From Bacillus pumilus (GTDB lineage: Bacteria; Bacillota; Bacilli; Bacillales; Bacillaceae), in contig NZ_CP101833.1 in NCBI RefSeq assembly GCF_024498355.1, positions 3,391,001 through 3,455,000 of the forward strand: 64,000 bases of DNA, read 5' to 3'. The notes under the pieces are model-generated. The model was given only the letters and a program-made list of their open reading frames with translations. It was not told the origin of the DNA and did not search any database. Of the stretch, positions 16,454 to 27,214 are shown piece after piece. Made by a program: the position numbers and the translations under genes. Numbering within the stretch: position 1 is the first letter of the stretch; each line of letters begins with the position of its first letter.

Positions 16454-16487
16454 AAAGAACCTTTCAGTCATGAAGGGTTCTTTTTTT
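16454..16487 (+). terminator. Terminator of ilvE
   Basis: AAAGAACCTTTCA pairs with TGAAGGGTTCTTT and is followed by a T run. Confidence 0.85.
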
Positions 16488-16546
16488 GTTTATTTACCCC
16501 TCCAATATACCTTATAATGGTAATCATACGTATAAGGAGTGATGGT

Positions 16547-16735
16547 ATGTTTTTTACTTATCTACTAGCGTTCTTAGGTATTTGCATCGGATCGATGATC
16601 ATAGCTACAGGTTTCGACGATTCACCGTTCCTCACCCGGTTTCTATTTAAGGTTCTCGGGATTTTTATCCTTGTTCTTTCCATTACTTTTGTAAAGGTTA
16701 GACGAAAGAGGCTACACAACAAAAAGGCGAAATAG
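16547..16735 (+). CDS. Small hydrophobic membrane protein
   Basis: A 62-residue protein begins at ATG 16547, seven bases after AAGGAG, with TATAAT at 16513-16518 as a likely -10. It has two hydrophobic segments (about residues 3-22 and 30-50) separated by a short polar turn (FDDSPFLTR), then a basic tail (KVRRKRLHNKK), so an N-in/C-in hairpin is expected. Family not recognised. Confidence 0.65.
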   Translation: MFFTYLLAFLGICIGSMIIATGFDDSPFLTRFLFKVLGIFILVLSITFVKVRRKRLHNKKAK

Positions 16736-16760
16736 ACTCAGATGTCCAGTCAGCCGCCCA

Positions 16761-17165
16761 TCAAATCGTGCACCAAAACAAGACCGATACCCCCACAATC
16801 GCCCCTGCATATATCCACTGTTTCCTTTTTATGCTCCGCTTTCTTTCGATCAGTAAAAAGATCTCTGGTAAAAAGACGATGATGATTTCTAGGATAAAGA
16901 CAAGATAATAAACAAGCGGCATGGGCTGGAAATCAAAGTCTCTTTCATCTCCACCAATCGTTGCGAAATACATCAACAGGTTGGTCACTGGAATGGTAAA
17001 ACAAACGAGCAGGCGGAGAACATAAATCCACACATACTGTCTATGACGAATAAGACCAATAAATGAAGCAATGATGCCATACAAAAACAAGACCACTGTG
17101 CCATAACTCATCAGTGGTTGAACGATAAAGCCGTAAAGCATTAAACCAATTGCAACCATATTCAA
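16761..17165 (-). CDS. Four-helix membrane protein of unknown function
   Basis: A 134-residue protein with four hydrophobic segments (about 3-35, 47-68, 84-106 and 116-134) and a short acidic loop (GGDERDFDFQP) between the second and third. The basic ERKRSIKRKQW stretch before the last helix should face the cytoplasm. The start ATG lies after GAAAGGACGG. No family was recognised. It is convergent with the small hydrophobic gene before it and shares its direction with licH. Confidence 0.6.
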   Translation of the reverse strand: MNMVAIGLMLYGFIVQPLMSYGTVVLFLYGIIASFIGLIRHRQYVWIYVLRLLVCFTIPVTNLLMYFATIGGDERDFDFQPMPLVYYLVFILEIIIVFLPEIFLLIERKRSIKRKQWIYAGAIVGVSVLFWCTI

Positions 17166-17276
17166 ACCGTCCTTTCTTTGAAGCCATACATGCTGTTTTT
17201 TCTATCATACACTTCTTTCTTGAATTCCCATATGGGGCAATGATAAAAAACGACCCCATAAAGGGGCCACTTTGTT

Positions 17277-18605
17277 TTACGCTTTGACTGATTTGAAGAA
17301 TTGCGGTAAATACTCACGGTGCGCTTCGAGCATTTCATCTAACATTTGCTTTGCAATTTCGTCAGAAGGGACAAGCGGGTTGATCGTCATGGCGACAAGA
17401 GCCGTCTCGTAATTTCCTGTCACAGCCGCTTCAGCTGCCATGCGCTCAAATGATTTGATTTGCTGAACGAGCCCTCTCACTGCCACAGGCAGATCACCTG
17501 TCGCTATAGGTTTTGGTCCGTCCTTCGTAATGATACAGTTCACTTCCACCGCTGATTCCGGTGGAATGCTGGCAATCGCTCCTCTGTTCACTGTATTCAC
17601 GGGTTGAATGTCATGCTTATCATTATAGATCGAGCTGATTAAGTTACATGCGGCATCGCTGTAATACGCCCCGCCTCTTTTTTCGAGCTGCGGCGGTTTA
17701 ATCGATAAATCAGGATCTTTATACAGCTCAAATAATTCTTGCTCGACTTGCTGCACAACCTCTGCTCTTGTTCCTTTTTCTTGGGCCGCCTTTTGCTCTT
17801 CTTCCAGCATATCTTTTGTTTTATAGTAATAACGGTGATACGGACATGGGATAACCCCTAAGCCTTTGACAAAAGATGGCTCCCAGTTTTTCGCTTCAAT
17901 GTTTTTCATGGACCACTGGCTATTCGGATTTCCTAGTTCATCGAGCACTTGATCCATAATGCTGACCCCGTCTAAATACACGTCTAATCCATAGACCATG
18001 TGATTGAGACCGGCAAACTGCACCTCAATACGTTCAACATCCACATCTAACGCCTTGGCAATCCCCATTTTGATCCCAATCGGCACATTGCATAGACCGA
18101 CCACTTTTTTTAGATTCGTGTACCGTAAAACAGCTTCTGTGACCATGCCTGCTGGATTTGTAAAGTTCACAAGCCATGCATCTGGACAAAGCTTCTCCAT
18201 ATCCTTCACGATCTCTAGAATGACTGGAATGGTGCGAAGACCTTTAAATAAACCGCCTGGCCCGTTTGTTTCCTGCCCAATGACGCCGTATTTGAGCGGT
18301 ATTCTCTCATCCTTTGCCCGTGCTTCCAGCAGTCCTACACGAAATTGTGTCGTGACAAAGTCTGCGTCCTTCAGGGCTGCCCGGCGGTCAAGAGTCAGGT
18401 GTACCTCAATCGGCAGACCGGCTTTTTCGACCATACGTTTTGCCAGAGCACCCACGATGTTCAGCTTTTCCTGCCCTGCTTCAATATCCACAAGCCATAA
18501 TTCCTTTACAGGCAATTCATGATACCGTTTGATAAAACCTTCAACCAGCTCAGGCGTATAGCTCGAGCCACCGCCTATTGTGACAATTTTGATTCCGTCT
18601 TTCAT
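17277..18605 (-). CDS. licH: 6-phospho-beta-glucosidase, GH4 family
   Basis: The 442-residue enzyme hydrolyses phosphorylated beta-glucosides (cellobiose-6-P, lichenan-derived disaccharides) after PTS uptake, using the NAD+ and Mn2+-dependent GH4 mechanism. The N-terminal NAD motif [16 protein letters not shown], the metal-site GLCNVPIG stretch near residue 170 and AGLNHM near residue 199 are diagnostic. Length and position match B. subtilis LicH, last gene of licBCAH. Its start ATG overlaps the licA stop as ATGA. Expression should follow the lic promoter under LicR and CcpA. Confidence 0.95.
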   Translation of the reverse strand: MKDGIKIVTIGGGSSYTPELVEGFIKRYHELPVKELWLVDIEAGQEKLNIVGALAKRMVEKAGLPIEVHLTLDRRAALKDADFVTTQFRVGLLEARAKDERIPLKYGVIGQETNGPGGLFKGLRTIPVILEIVKDMEKLCPDAWLVNFTNPAGMVTEAVLRYTNLKKVVGLCNVPIGIKMGIAKALDVDVERIEVQFAGLNHMVYGLDVYLDGVSIMDQVLDELGNPNSQWSMKNIEAKNWEPSFVKGLGVIPCPYHRYYYKTKDMLEEEQKAAQEKGTRAEVVQQVEQELFELYKDPDLSIKPPQLEKRGGAYYSDAACNLISSIYNDKHDIQPVNTVNRGAIASIPPESAVEVNCIITKDGPKPIATGDLPVAVRGLVQQIKSFERMAAEAAVTGNYETALVAMTINPLVPSDEIAKQMLDEMLEAHREYLPQFFKSVKA

Positions 18606-18928
18606 GAATTGACACCTCCGAGTTGCTTCATTTTTTCATGGAGCTCGATGATTTCCGCTGCAAGCTCCTTGACGGTCATGGCGTTCATGAGATGATCTTG
18701 TGCATGAATCATTAAGAGACTGATGCCTGCCTTTTCTCCTCTGATTTCTCCTTGGATCAGCTCTGTCTGTGCGTGATGCGCCTCATTTAACGCGTCCTGT
18801 GCTTCCTGCAATTTTTGCTTCGCCTCATCAAAGTTGCCTTGCTTTGCACATGTAATGGCCTCCATTGCAGAGCTTCTGCCATTTCCACCGTGTAAGATGA
18901 GTTGAAACACAATTTGTTCCATTTCCAT
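18602..18928 (-). CDS. licA: PTS lichenan/cellobiose-specific EIIA component
   Basis: This all-helical EIIA of the lactose/cellobiose PTS family is 108 residues from ATG 18928 ([15 protein letters not shown]), chosen because GGGGG lies nine bases before it. The phosphorylated histidine is in [14 protein letters not shown] near residue 75. It passes phosphate from HPr to LicB. It sits between licC and licH and overlaps licH by four bases. Confidence 0.92.
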   Translation of the reverse strand: MEMEQIVFQLILHGGNGRSSAMEAITCAKQGNFDEAKQKLQEAQDALNEAHHAQTELIQGEIRGEKAGISLLMIHAQDHLMNAMTVKELAAEIIELHEKMKQLGGVNS

Positions 18929-18954
18929 CGGCCGCATCCCCCTTGTTCCCTCTA

Positions 18955-20304
18955 TTACATGCTGACGACATTTTCATCAGTTGATGCTTTTGTTTCCAGC
19001 TCACTTTCTTCTTTCCATTTCTGCTTATCCCACATTCTAAAGAACGGGTAGTATAGCGCAAATGACAACGCGAGGTTGATCAGCTGCATAACAGCGCCAG
19101 AGATTTTCCCGCCTGTTGCGAGATAGCCTGAAATGATTGGCGGCATTGTCCATGGGACAGCGATTCCTGCCGGTTTTGCCACAAGTCCTGTACTCATTCC
19201 GATATATGTGGTGATGATCATCATGATTGGCGTGAGGATAAACGGAATGAGAAGCATTGGGTTCATCACAATCGGCATTCCAAAAATGATCGGTTCGTTG
19301 ATGTTAAAGATGGCTGGCCCAATGGCAAGTCGGCCAAGCTGTTTCATTTGTTTACTTCTGGCACGTAAGATCATCGTCAGCACCAAAGCAAGTGTCGCGC
19401 CGCTTCCGCCGACATTGATGAAAATTTCAAAGAATTGCGCTGTGAAGATATTTGGCAGCACCTCTCCTGCTTGAAACGCAAGACGGTTCTCATCCATCGC
19501 ACCGAGCCAAATCGGACCCATGACGCCGCCGACAATTGTTGCTCCATGAATACCGCATGCCCAGAGGAGCATTTGCACACCCACGGCGACGATACTCCCG
19601 CCTAAGCTTCCACCAAGAATGGAAAGCGGTGTGCCAATTAAGACGGTGATGATATTATGAATACTCTCAAAAGGTGTCATCTCAATCACAAGTCTCGTGA
19701 CCCAGATCAGCGTGATCACCACAAAACCTGGAATAAGTGCGATAAACGATTTACTGACGGCCGGCGGTACACCATCAGGCATTTTAATGACAATATTCCG
19801 CTGTACAATGAAGCGGTAAATTTCTGTTGAAAGCATGGCAATAATCATGGCGACGAATAACCCTTTGCTGCCCATGAGTGTGACCGGAATTCCGCCATTC
19901 ACTAGGATGGCTTCTGTTGAGCCTTCAGGTGTGAAAGGCACTTGATATGGCGTGGCCAAAAGGAAAGCCGCGACAGCGATCGCACCAGATGATAGTGCAT
20001 CAACGGCATACTTTTCAGCAAGCCTGTAGGCAATCCCAAAGGTTGCAACAAGTGCCATAATGTCAAATGTTGCATTAACAGGATAGGATAGTTTCGTGGC
20101 CCATTCGGCTCCAAAGATACTTGCCATAAAATCGCTGTATCCTGGGATCGGAAGGTTGGCTAAAATGAGAAACAGTGAACCGACAATAATGAGAGGCATG
20201 GTTAAAACAATTCCGTCACGCAATGCTTGTAAATGTCTTTGAGCGGCAATCTTTCCTGCAAACGGCATAACCTTCTCTTCTAGAAATCGGTTGAATCCAT
20301 TCAT
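18955..20304 (-). CDS. licC: PTS lichenan/cellobiose-specific EIIC permease
   Basis: The 449-residue integral membrane component imports and phosphorylates oligo-beta-glucosides. About ten hydrophobic segments are visible. Family signatures include the amphipathic start [20 protein letters not shown], the substrate-loop motif [16 protein letters not shown] near residue 335 and the C-terminal [15 protein letters not shown]. Length equals B. subtilis LicC. It lies 14 bases after licB and 26 before licA. Confidence 0.94.
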   Translation of the reverse strand: MNGFNRFLEEKVMPFAGKIAAQRHLQALRDGIVLTMPLIIVGSLFLILANLPIPGYSDFMASIFGAEWATKLSYPVNATFDIMALVATFGIAYRLAEKYAVDALSSGAIAVAAFLLATPYQVPFTPEGSTEAILVNGGIPVTLMGSKGLFVAMIIAMLSTEIYRFIVQRNIVIKMPDGVPPAVSKSFIALIPGFVVITLIWVTRLVIEMTPFESIHNIITVLIGTPLSILGGSLGGSIVAVGVQMLLWACGIHGATIVGGVMGPIWLGAMDENRLAFQAGEVLPNIFTAQFFEIFINVGGSGATLALVLTMILRARSKQMKQLGRLAIGPAIFNINEPIIFGMPIVMNPMLLIPFILTPIMMIITTYIGMSTGLVAKPAGIAVPWTMPPIISGYLATGGKISGAVMQLINLALSFALYYPFFRMWDKQKWKEESELETKASTDENVVSM

Positions 20305-20318
20305 CCCTTCCGCCCCCT

Positions 20319-20624
20319 CTATCCGTTCACTAGCTGTTCAGCAGATTTTAGAACCTCGGCGCCATTACACACGCCATAATGCACGGTATTAATGACGTCT
20401 ACTGGAATTCCTTTTTCTTCTCCGAGCTTTTTCATTTGTGGTAATAAATATCGAACCTGAGGTCCTAATAAAAGCACATCGGCTTGATCAATATGACTTT
20501 TTGCAGCATCTCCAGATACCGCCCAAATGCGATAGTCTTTTCCTTGTTCTTGTGCGCTTTTCTCCATTTTTGTGACAAGTAAGCTTGTTGACATACCTGC
20601 TGCGCAAACCAATAAGATGTTCAT
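20319..20624 (-). CDS. licB: PTS lichenan/cellobiose-specific EIIB component
   Basis: A 101-residue EIIB domain starts at ATG 20624 ([17 protein letters not shown]), behind AAGGGGG; an upstream TTG in the same frame has no suitable ribosome binding site. The phospho-cysteine is C7 in the CAAGMSTS loop. It is the first gene of the licBCAH operon and receives phosphate from LicA. Confidence 0.93.
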   Translation of the reverse strand: MNILLVCAAGMSTSLLVTKMEKSAQEQGKDYRIWAVSGDAAKSHIDQADVLLLGPQVRYLLPQMKKLGEEKGIPVDVINTVHYGVCNGAEVLKSAEQLVNG

Positions 20625-20642
20625 GTGTAAACGCCCCCTTTT

Positions 20643-20671
20643 CAAAGTGTGAAGCTTTTCTTTACACTTTC
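20643..20671 (-). promoter_or_regulatory. Inverted repeat in the licB leader
   Basis: CAAAGTGTGAAG and CTTTACACTTTC form a 12-bp inverted repeat with two mismatches around a short loop, between the licB start and the cre site. It could be a LicR operator or a leader hairpin. There is no T run, so it is not a terminator. Confidence 0.45.
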
Positions 20672-20680
20672 ATCATATTA

Positions 20681-20694
20681 TGAAACCGCTTTCA
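20681..20694. promoter_or_regulatory. CcpA cre site of the lic operon
   Basis: TGAAACCGCTTTCA satisfies every position of the Bacillus consensus TGWAANCGNTNWCA. It lies 57 bases upstream of the licB start, so glucose should repress the operon through CcpA. Confidence 0.85.
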
Positions 20695-20746
20695 TAAACA
20701 CCTATACTTTTTCCTTTAGGAAGCGGAAAAAGTTAATGTCACACTG

Positions 20747-22693
20747 TTAGTTCTTGTACGAAGGGGCCTTTTTGTACATGATATCGAGCATGTCTTCAAA
20801 TGTATCACAGGCGATGAGATGCTGAATGAATTTCACATTATGCACAAGCTCTCCCAGCAGCCGGTACATCCCTTTTAAATCTTTGGCGTTCTCTTTTTCG
20901 ACACAAAGCAAGCAGACAAATTGAACCTTTTTCTCTCCCCAAATGATCGGTTTTTCTAATGTACATATCGCCCAAAACGTCTCTTCTGTCAGCGGGGTCA
21001 TCGGATGCGGAATCGCTGTATAATGCCCGAAGGAGGTAGGTGCTGCCTCTTCTCTTTCCATCACAGATGGTGTGAGCTCTGCTGGTGCTAACCCCATGTC
21101 GATGACTTTTTGCGTGAGAAAGGTCATGACCTCTTCCTTTGTTTGAAAGGCACGTCTTGTAAAGACCAATTCCCTTTTCATATATTGTGAGGCTAATGTC
21201 ACTCTTGTTTCACTCGTCAGGGCTTCTTCAATTTTTAAAAAGTCGCCGCCTCCTAAAATGGTGTTCACTTGAATGACTGGAATCGGTAAATCTATATGAA
21301 TAGGGATCGTCGTAATAATCAAATCCAGAGCATGTAAAGAGGCTTGCGGAAGTGAATAAAGCTCTGCTGTTCCTAAAATGGTCAGCTTTGACCCAAATTG
21401 TGACCGCAAACGATCCTGCAATAGCCTTGCACTCCCTGCACCAGATGCACAGACAATGAGACATCGCTTCGGCGGAATCTCCATTTTCCTACGCTCTAAA
21501 GCAGCACCAAAATGGAGCGCCATATATCCGATTTCATTCTCATGAATGGATAGGCCCGCCTCTTCTTCAATGACCCTGCTGGCAATAATCCCTGCTTCAA
21601 AGGCAAGTGGATACCCTGCTTTTATTTCATCAAGCATCGGATTTCTTAAGTTCATTCCATATTTACACCGGTTCATGGCAGGCTTTAAGTGCAGACTGAG
21701 CCCAATCATTAATTCCGCATCACTAGCTAAATCAAGCTGCAATTTTTGGTCAATGGCTTTCAGCATGTACTGAACGAGACGGCTCGTGTCATCATCCACA
21801 ATTTGTTTTTGACCGCTTGATGAAAAGGACTGTACCATTTTGGCTGTTCCTAGCAAATGAATGGCGATATAGACGATCTCCTCTTGTGGAAATGAGACAT
21901 CCAGCAGCCCTTCGAGACGTTCCACCATTTTTTTGGCTACCTTGTATTCCTTTGCCCGTGGAATTTCGTTGATTTCCTCTGGAAGAACAGATACATAGTT
22001 TCCGTGTCTAATTCGTTTACAGGCAATGGCGACATGGACAATTAAATTATTCACGCAAATGTCTGATAGATTCATTCTTTCCTCATTGATATAATCAATC
22101 ATTGTTTTCTGAATCAATTCCAGCTCATGTTTTGGCAAAATGGTGACAGCTGTGTTCAGCATCGTTTGGCAGGAAAGTCGCTCGTTGAATAAATATTCTG
22201 ACATGCAATACCGAATTTTCATCTCTGATCCTTTAATCCGGCAGCCTTTGTTCGGCTTCGCTTCCAGCTTCAGATCAAAGGGTTCAAGCTTGCGTTTGAC
22301 CCATTTCATATCGTTACTCATTGTCGATTTACTAATAAACAGCTGCTCCTGTAAGTCCTCTAGCTTCACATACGATTCTGCCAGAAGAAGCTTTTTTAAA
22401 ATAAACCGAACACGCTCCTCCGGCAGAACGGCAAGCGGCTCTTCCTGCTCGACCTCCCCCTTCATAAAACGGCGAAAAGCATTCTCATCTTTAATCAACA
22501 GCTCATAGCCAGCTCCTCTAACAGCTGCTACAGCCGCTTGATAAGGGGCAAGGCGGTCATTTAGTTCCTTGATGTCTGTACGAATGGTGCGGCTTGTCAC
22601 TTGTAAGCTGACAGAAAGTGCAGCGCTTGTAAGTGGGGTCTCAGCTGCCATCAGCTGACTTAAGATGTGCGCCAGTCTTTTACTCAGCATCAA
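20747..22693 (-). CDS. licR: PRD-containing activator of the lic operon
   Basis: The 648-residue regulator has the full LicR architecture. Two N-terminal helix-turn-helix regions lie at about residues 8-60 (VTSRTIRTDIKEL) and 95-145 (LFISKSTMSNDMKWVKRKL). PRD1 covers about 185-285 and PRD2 about 300-400, with the phospho-histidine segments NLIVHVAIACKRIRHG, IHLLGTAKM, LSLHLKPAMNRCKYGM and MALHFGAALER. An EIIB-like domain has CASGAGSARLL near residue 410, and a C-terminal EIIA-like domain has FGHYTAIPHPMTP near residue 555. It activates licBCAH when oligo-beta-glucosides are transported. It is transcribed separately, upstream of licB. Confidence 0.93.
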   Translation of the reverse strand: MMLSKRLAHILSQLMAAETPLTSAALSVSLQVTSRTIRTDIKELNDRLAPYQAAVAAVRGAGYELLIKDENAFRRFMKGEVEQEEPLAVLPEERVRFILKKLLLAESYVKLEDLQEQLFISKSTMSNDMKWVKRKLEPFDLKLEAKPNKGCRIKGSEMKIRYCMSEYLFNERLSCQTMLNTAVTILPKHELELIQKTMIDYINEERMNLSDICVNNLIVHVAIACKRIRHGNYVSVLPEEINEIPRAKEYKVAKKMVERLEGLLDVSFPQEEIVYIAIHLLGTAKMVQSFSSSGQKQIVDDDTSRLVQYMLKAIDQKLQLDLASDAELMIGLSLHLKPAMNRCKYGMNLRNPMLDEIKAGYPLAFEAGIIASRVIEEEAGLSIHENEIGYMALHFGAALERRKMEIPPKRCLIVCASGAGSARLLQDRLRSQFGSKLTILGTAELYSLPQASLHALDLIITTIPIHIDLPIPVIQVNTILGGGDFLKIEEALTSETRVTLASQYMKRELVFTRRAFQTKEEVMTFLTQKVIDMGLAPAELTPSVMEREEAAPTSFGHYTAIPHPMTPLTEETFWAICTLEKPIIWGEKKVQFVCLLCVEKENAKDLKGMYRLLGELVHNVKFIQHLIACDTFEDMLDIMYKKAPSYKN

Positions 22694-22894
22694 ATCGGCC
22701 TCCTTATGTAAGGATGGAGAATCTGCCTTGTCTGGACAGGTTGTATACGCTTGCAGTTCTCTTCATTACTCATATTCTACTGAAAAGAAATAAAAATTGC
22801 CAATTCATTTATATGACAAATGCCCCTATTTATACGACTAACCATATCTAATGACCTACGAATCTCCTTTTTAGATGTTTCTTTGAAAACGACG

Positions 22895-22932
22895 AAAAAA
22901 GGCGTTACACCTTCGTGTAGCCGCCTTTTTTA
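22895..22932 (-). terminator. Terminator of the sortase gene
   Basis: AAAAAAGGCG and CGCCTTTTTT form the base of a long hairpin extended by TTACAC/GTGTAG. On the minus strand it lies directly behind the sortase stop codon. Confidence 0.8.
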
Positions 22933-23544
22933 TGAGGAGATGAGCTGTGTAAAGACAACCAATCTTTTTTCATGTGTACCTGCTGCATGATCAAATGTCC
23001 CAGTACATGTGATTAAATTGAGATTCCGTGTAAAGGCGTACCCGAAAAAAGCATTTGGCTTCTCTTCACGCGGATAGCTTTGCACTTTGATGACTTCAAA
23101 GGTTCGCTTTTTTCCTGACGAAGACATCACGATCACCTTGTCTCCCTTTTTTAGCTCCTTTAGTCGATAAAAAACAGATGGCCCCCATTTATTATCAACA
23201 TGACCATTCATGACAGCATTCCCTTTATCCCCTGGCTTCGGACCATCTTCAAACCAAGCCGTGTTGTCAGTATTTTTAGGGACACCCATACTGCCACCCT
23301 TTGATAAAGCCGTTTTCTCCACTTTTGCTTTGACATCAATAGCGGGAATAGCAATGTCAGCTGGAACAATACCAGACGGCTCGTCTTTTAACGTATCGTG
23401 TGAGTGGCTCTGTTTCTCAGCTTGATTTGTGGCCATTTTCTCAGGAGGTGATGTTGTTTCTGAGGATGACGATTCATCCATAAAATGTGATGCACAGCCT
23501 GTGATGATGAGAAGCGTGAGAATACCCATCAGCCATTTTTTCAC
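22930..23544 (-). CDS. Sortase with a lipoprotein-type signal
   Basis: The preferred start is GTG 23544 (MKKWLMGILTLL), eight bases after AAAAGGAGG, giving 204 residues. The N-terminus ends in a lipobox (LIITGC), so this sortase should be lipid-anchored rather than held by a transmembrane helix. After a Ser/Glu-rich linker the catalytic domain has the sortase histidine in VMNGHVDNKWG, the cysteine in LITCTGTFD and the arginine in EKRLVVF. Compact size and motifs resemble class D/F sortases of Gram-positive bacteria, not class B. The gene follows, in one transcript, an MPKTG cell-wall protein that is almost certainly its substrate. Confidence 0.85.
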   Translation of the reverse strand: MKKWLMGILTLLIITGCASHFMDESSSSETTSPPEKMATNQAEKQSHSHDTLKDEPSGIVPADIAIPAIDVKAKVEKTALSKGGSMGVPKNTDNTAWFEDGPKPGDKGNAVMNGHVDNKWGPSVFYRLKELKKGDKVIVMSSSGKKRTFEVIKVQSYPREEKPNAFFGYAFTRNLNLITCTGTFDHAAGTHEKRLVVFTQLISS

Positions 23545-23604
23545 GCAAGTCGGCCTCCTTTTGAAGAAAGGAACGGCACAATTATGCACGCTCCCCTCTT
23601 GTCT

Positions 23605-24996
23605 TTATGATTTTGAATTTGATGTCTTGCGGCGAATGAGGAAGAACGCACCCGCTGCACCTCCGGCTAAGATGAGACTAGCGATCATCCCAGCAAAAGC
23701 TTCATATGACATGCCTAAAGGACCGGCAGTACCTCCCATACCCGTTTTCGGCATTTCATTTGGCATTTTGGATTTGAACAGTTCAGGATGCTGATCGACA
23801 ATAGCTGATGCGACATCTTGACCAACCATGAACATATGACCATACGCCTCTCTCACTGTCGGATAAAGCTGATCATATTCACCCTGATGATAAGACGTAT
23901 ACGTTTTGATCAGCTCATCAATATGTGTTTTCAAGCCTGCTTCTAAATCAGCCGCCTTCAAACGTCCATCTGTCGCTTGATCTAAAAACGTCGCTTGCTT
24001 CATCCGGTAAGCATCTAAATCTTTGACGGCCTTCTCCTTCGCTTTTTCGTCACCTGATGCATCCGCTTTGACATAATCAACTAGGTAACCGATATGGCTT
24101 GACCAAATGGTTTTAAATTGTTTTCCTGCATCCTTTCCATAAACAGATGCAATGGCATCTGATAAATCATTTGTATTTTCATTTAAAGCAGCCGCTGCTT
24201 GGTCAAAGTCCTTGCTGCCATCATTTCCTTTTTGCATGGCAACTACCGCGAGTGCCAAATGCTCTGAGAACAAGTAATTTAAATCCTCACGAAGATCTGC
24301 GGCTGGTGTATCCACTGATTTTTGATCAAATTTCCCAGGAAATTGATCTGTCATCGCCCATGACACGCCTTTGCCTACTTCAAACATATGATGAATGGAT
24401 TTTCTAACGGTGTCATAGGTCGTATCAAAATCCTTTTCTGTGTAGCTGTTAAAAGCTTTCAGTAGTTCATTGACGTGCATCTTTAAGCCTTCTTCAAGTT
24501 CACTTGCTTTCAATCTTCCACCCGTTGCTTTGTCAAGCATATCAGCTTGTTTCATGCGATATTGATCAAGCTGTTTGACTGCTTTCTTTTTACCTGCTTC
24601 ATCTCTTTTCGCTGTTGCTTGTACATAATCAACAAAGTAGCTAATATGGCTTGACCAAATGTCTTTGAACTGTTTCCCTGCTTTTTTTCCGTACACAGAG
24701 GCGATCGCATCTGATAAGTCATTCGTGTTTTCATTTAACGCCGCCGCTGCTTGATCGAAATCTTTACTGCCGTCAATTCCCTTTTGCATCGTGATCACTG
24801 CTAAATAGGCATGCTCTGAGAACAGCTGGTCTAGTGCTGCTCGAAGATCCGTTGCTTTATTTGACACCTCTTGTGATGAAGACGTCTTCTTTGCATCACC
24901 ATGCATATGTCCTTCGTGTGCACTTGCAATATGAGTCGCTGGGAATAGTAATACTGCGCTAAGCGGGATGGTTAAAATAGCTTTTTTCATGTTCAT
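23605..24996 (-). CDS. Cell-wall-anchored protein with two helical repeats and MPKTG sorting signal
   Basis: The 463-residue precursor has a signal peptide (residues 1-26) and a His-rich segment HEGHMHGD that could bind metal. Two tandem helical domains of about 180 residues follow, at about 45-220 and 230-405. They share SEH-x-AVxxMQKGxDGSKDFDQ, ALNENTNDLSDAIASVYGK and KQFK-x-IWSSHI almost word for word, so they arose by duplication. Each domain itself looks like two related halves. The C-terminus has the sorting motif MPKTG, a hydrophobic stretch and RRKTSNSKS. Function unknown; homologues are sometimes labelled copper amine oxidase, for which I see no catalytic motif. Confidence 0.85.
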   Translation of the reverse strand: MNMKKAILTIPLSAVLLFPATHIASAHEGHMHGDAKKTSSSQEVSNKATDLRAALDQLFSEHAYLAVITMQKGIDGSKDFDQAAAALNENTNDLSDAIASVYGKKAGKQFKDIWSSHISYFVDYVQATAKRDEAGKKKAVKQLDQYRMKQADMLDKATGGRLKASELEEGLKMHVNELLKAFNSYTEKDFDTTYDTVRKSIHHMFEVGKGVSWAMTDQFPGKFDQKSVDTPAADLREDLNYLFSEHLALAVVAMQKGNDGSKDFDQAAAALNENTNDLSDAIASVYGKDAGKQFKTIWSSHIGYLVDYVKADASGDEKAKEKAVKDLDAYRMKQATFLDQATDGRLKAADLEAGLKTHIDELIKTYTSYHQGEYDQLYPTVREAYGHMFMVGQDVASAIVDQHPELFKSKMPNEMPKTGMGGTAGPLGMSYEAFAGMIASLILAGGAAGAFFLIRRKTSNSKS

Positions 24997-25080
24997 CTGT
25001 TATTGCCTCCTCTTTCCGTTTGTTATGTACTTAACGGAGTAAGAGTGGAAATGGATCATTCGAATCTATTATTTTTTCTT

Positions 25081-25236
25081 TCATCGCAGGGTCTGGATAT
25101 GATTCCATAAAAAAAAGCCGGATGATCCGGCTGATACGTTACGACCTTTTGATGCTTTTCGCTCTTTATATATTTTCCTCACCACTGGATAAATCACTGG
25201 TGCCCATTTGACAACTTGTTTCAGCCATTTTTTCAT
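25081..25236 (-). CDS. Small basic peptide
   Basis: ATG 25236 is preceded by AAGGAGG and begins [20 protein letters not shown], followed by [12 protein letters not shown]: an amphipathic, strongly basic peptide. The frame runs on through the T-run terminator at 25109-25132 to a stop at 25081, giving 51 residues. The terminator cuts the message before the stop, so the natural product may be shorter or the message stop-less. The spacing of the ribosome binding site supports translation. Family not recognised. Confidence 0.55.
   Translation of the reverse strand: MKKWLKQVVKWAPVIYPVVRKIYKERKASKGRNVSAGSSGFFLWNHIQTLR
25109..25132 (-). terminator. Hairpin terminator inside the small basic ORF
   Basis: On the minus strand GCCGGAT/ATCCGGC is followed by eight T residues. 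It falls within the reading frame of the small basic peptide. Confidence 0.8.
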
Positions 25237-25319
25237 TTTCTCCCGCGCCTCCTTATTGTCATTCTTACAGGACGATTCCCCATCTAGTCATGAAATAAAC
25301 AGGTGCGGGAGAGCAGGAG

Positions 25320-26693
<1,374 letters not shown>

Positions 26694-26731
26694 TCATCTG
26701 CCTCCTTGTAGATATCTTCACACATTTATTT

Positions 26732-26746
26732 GTTAGATTTTCTAAC
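26732..26746. promoter_or_regulatory. Inverted repeat upstream of gdhA
   Basis: GTTAGATTTTCTAAC is a perfect inverted repeat (GTTAGA-TTT-TCTAAC) centred about 49 bases upstream of the gdhA start, a reasonable operator position. The regulator is unknown. Confidence 0.5.
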
Positions 26747-27001
26747 GCATATTGAGATTAATTTAACACCAATTGTAAAATCTGATCAATATTGATAACA
26801 GATGAAAATGATGCCGAATTGAGATGGATCAAGCAGCAGCAGCTATCGTCTTTAAAAATGACCGCTAAAGGAATGACTATTGTGCTAGAAATGATCAATT
26901 GGACTTTACACGTCCCGCTTTATTTGACAAATAGATGAATCATGATCTATTTCTAGATGGTTTGAAAACGAAAAAAAGGCCAAAAGTTTGATGGAACGCG
27001 T
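26747..27001. other. Intergenic stretch between gdhA and the sigY operon
   Basis: No gene is supported. A plus-strand frame from about 26797 to 26937 (LRWIKQQQLSSLKMTAKGM) has no ribosome binding site and may be a gene scrap. No convincing terminator of the sigY operon was found. Confidence 0.4.
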
Positions 27002-27214
27002 TCAATCCTTTCGGAGATTCTCGCCTCTTTTTCGATCAGGTAATACGACACAAAGCCAATATAAAATTGAAGACGATGGGAAGTTAATTAAACCGACAAT
27101 GCCCCAGAACCACTTATAGCGCCCTCTTTTTTTTGCATCCATAAACAAGAGAAATCCCTGTGCAAACAATAACGGCAATGCACACAATAAGATGATCATT
27201 TCCGTCTGACTCAT
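27002..27214 (-). CDS. YxlD/YxlE-like small membrane protein of the sigY operon
   Basis: The 70-residue protein has two hydrophobic segments (about 5-24 and 36-58) around the motif FMDAKKRGRYKWFWGIVGLINFP, typical of the phospholipase-D-nuclease N-terminal (PLDc_N) fold seen in YxlD/YxlE. In B. subtilis these proteins hold sigma-Y in check. Its ATG overlaps the yxlC stop as ATGA, so it is translated with it. No ABC transporter (yxlF-yxlG) follows; the operon ends here. Confidence 0.7.
   Translation of the reverse strand: MSQTEMIILLCALPLLFAQGFLLFMDAKKRGRYKWFWGIVGLINFPSSSILYWLCVVLPDRKRGENLRKD

Noticed and set aside
20643..20671. Antitermination hairpin for licB
   Set aside because: No T run follows on the transcribed strand and LicR is a DNA-binding activator, so a terminator/antiterminator pair is not supported.
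23605..24996. Copper amine oxidase label for the MPKTG protein
   Set aside because: No topaquinone-site motif or amine oxidase fold is visible; the protein is two duplicated helical domains.
26797..26937. Possible 48-codon plus-strand ORF between gdhA and the sigY operon
   Set aside because: Only a TTG start without a ribosome binding site; could be a gene scrap but evidence is too thin.
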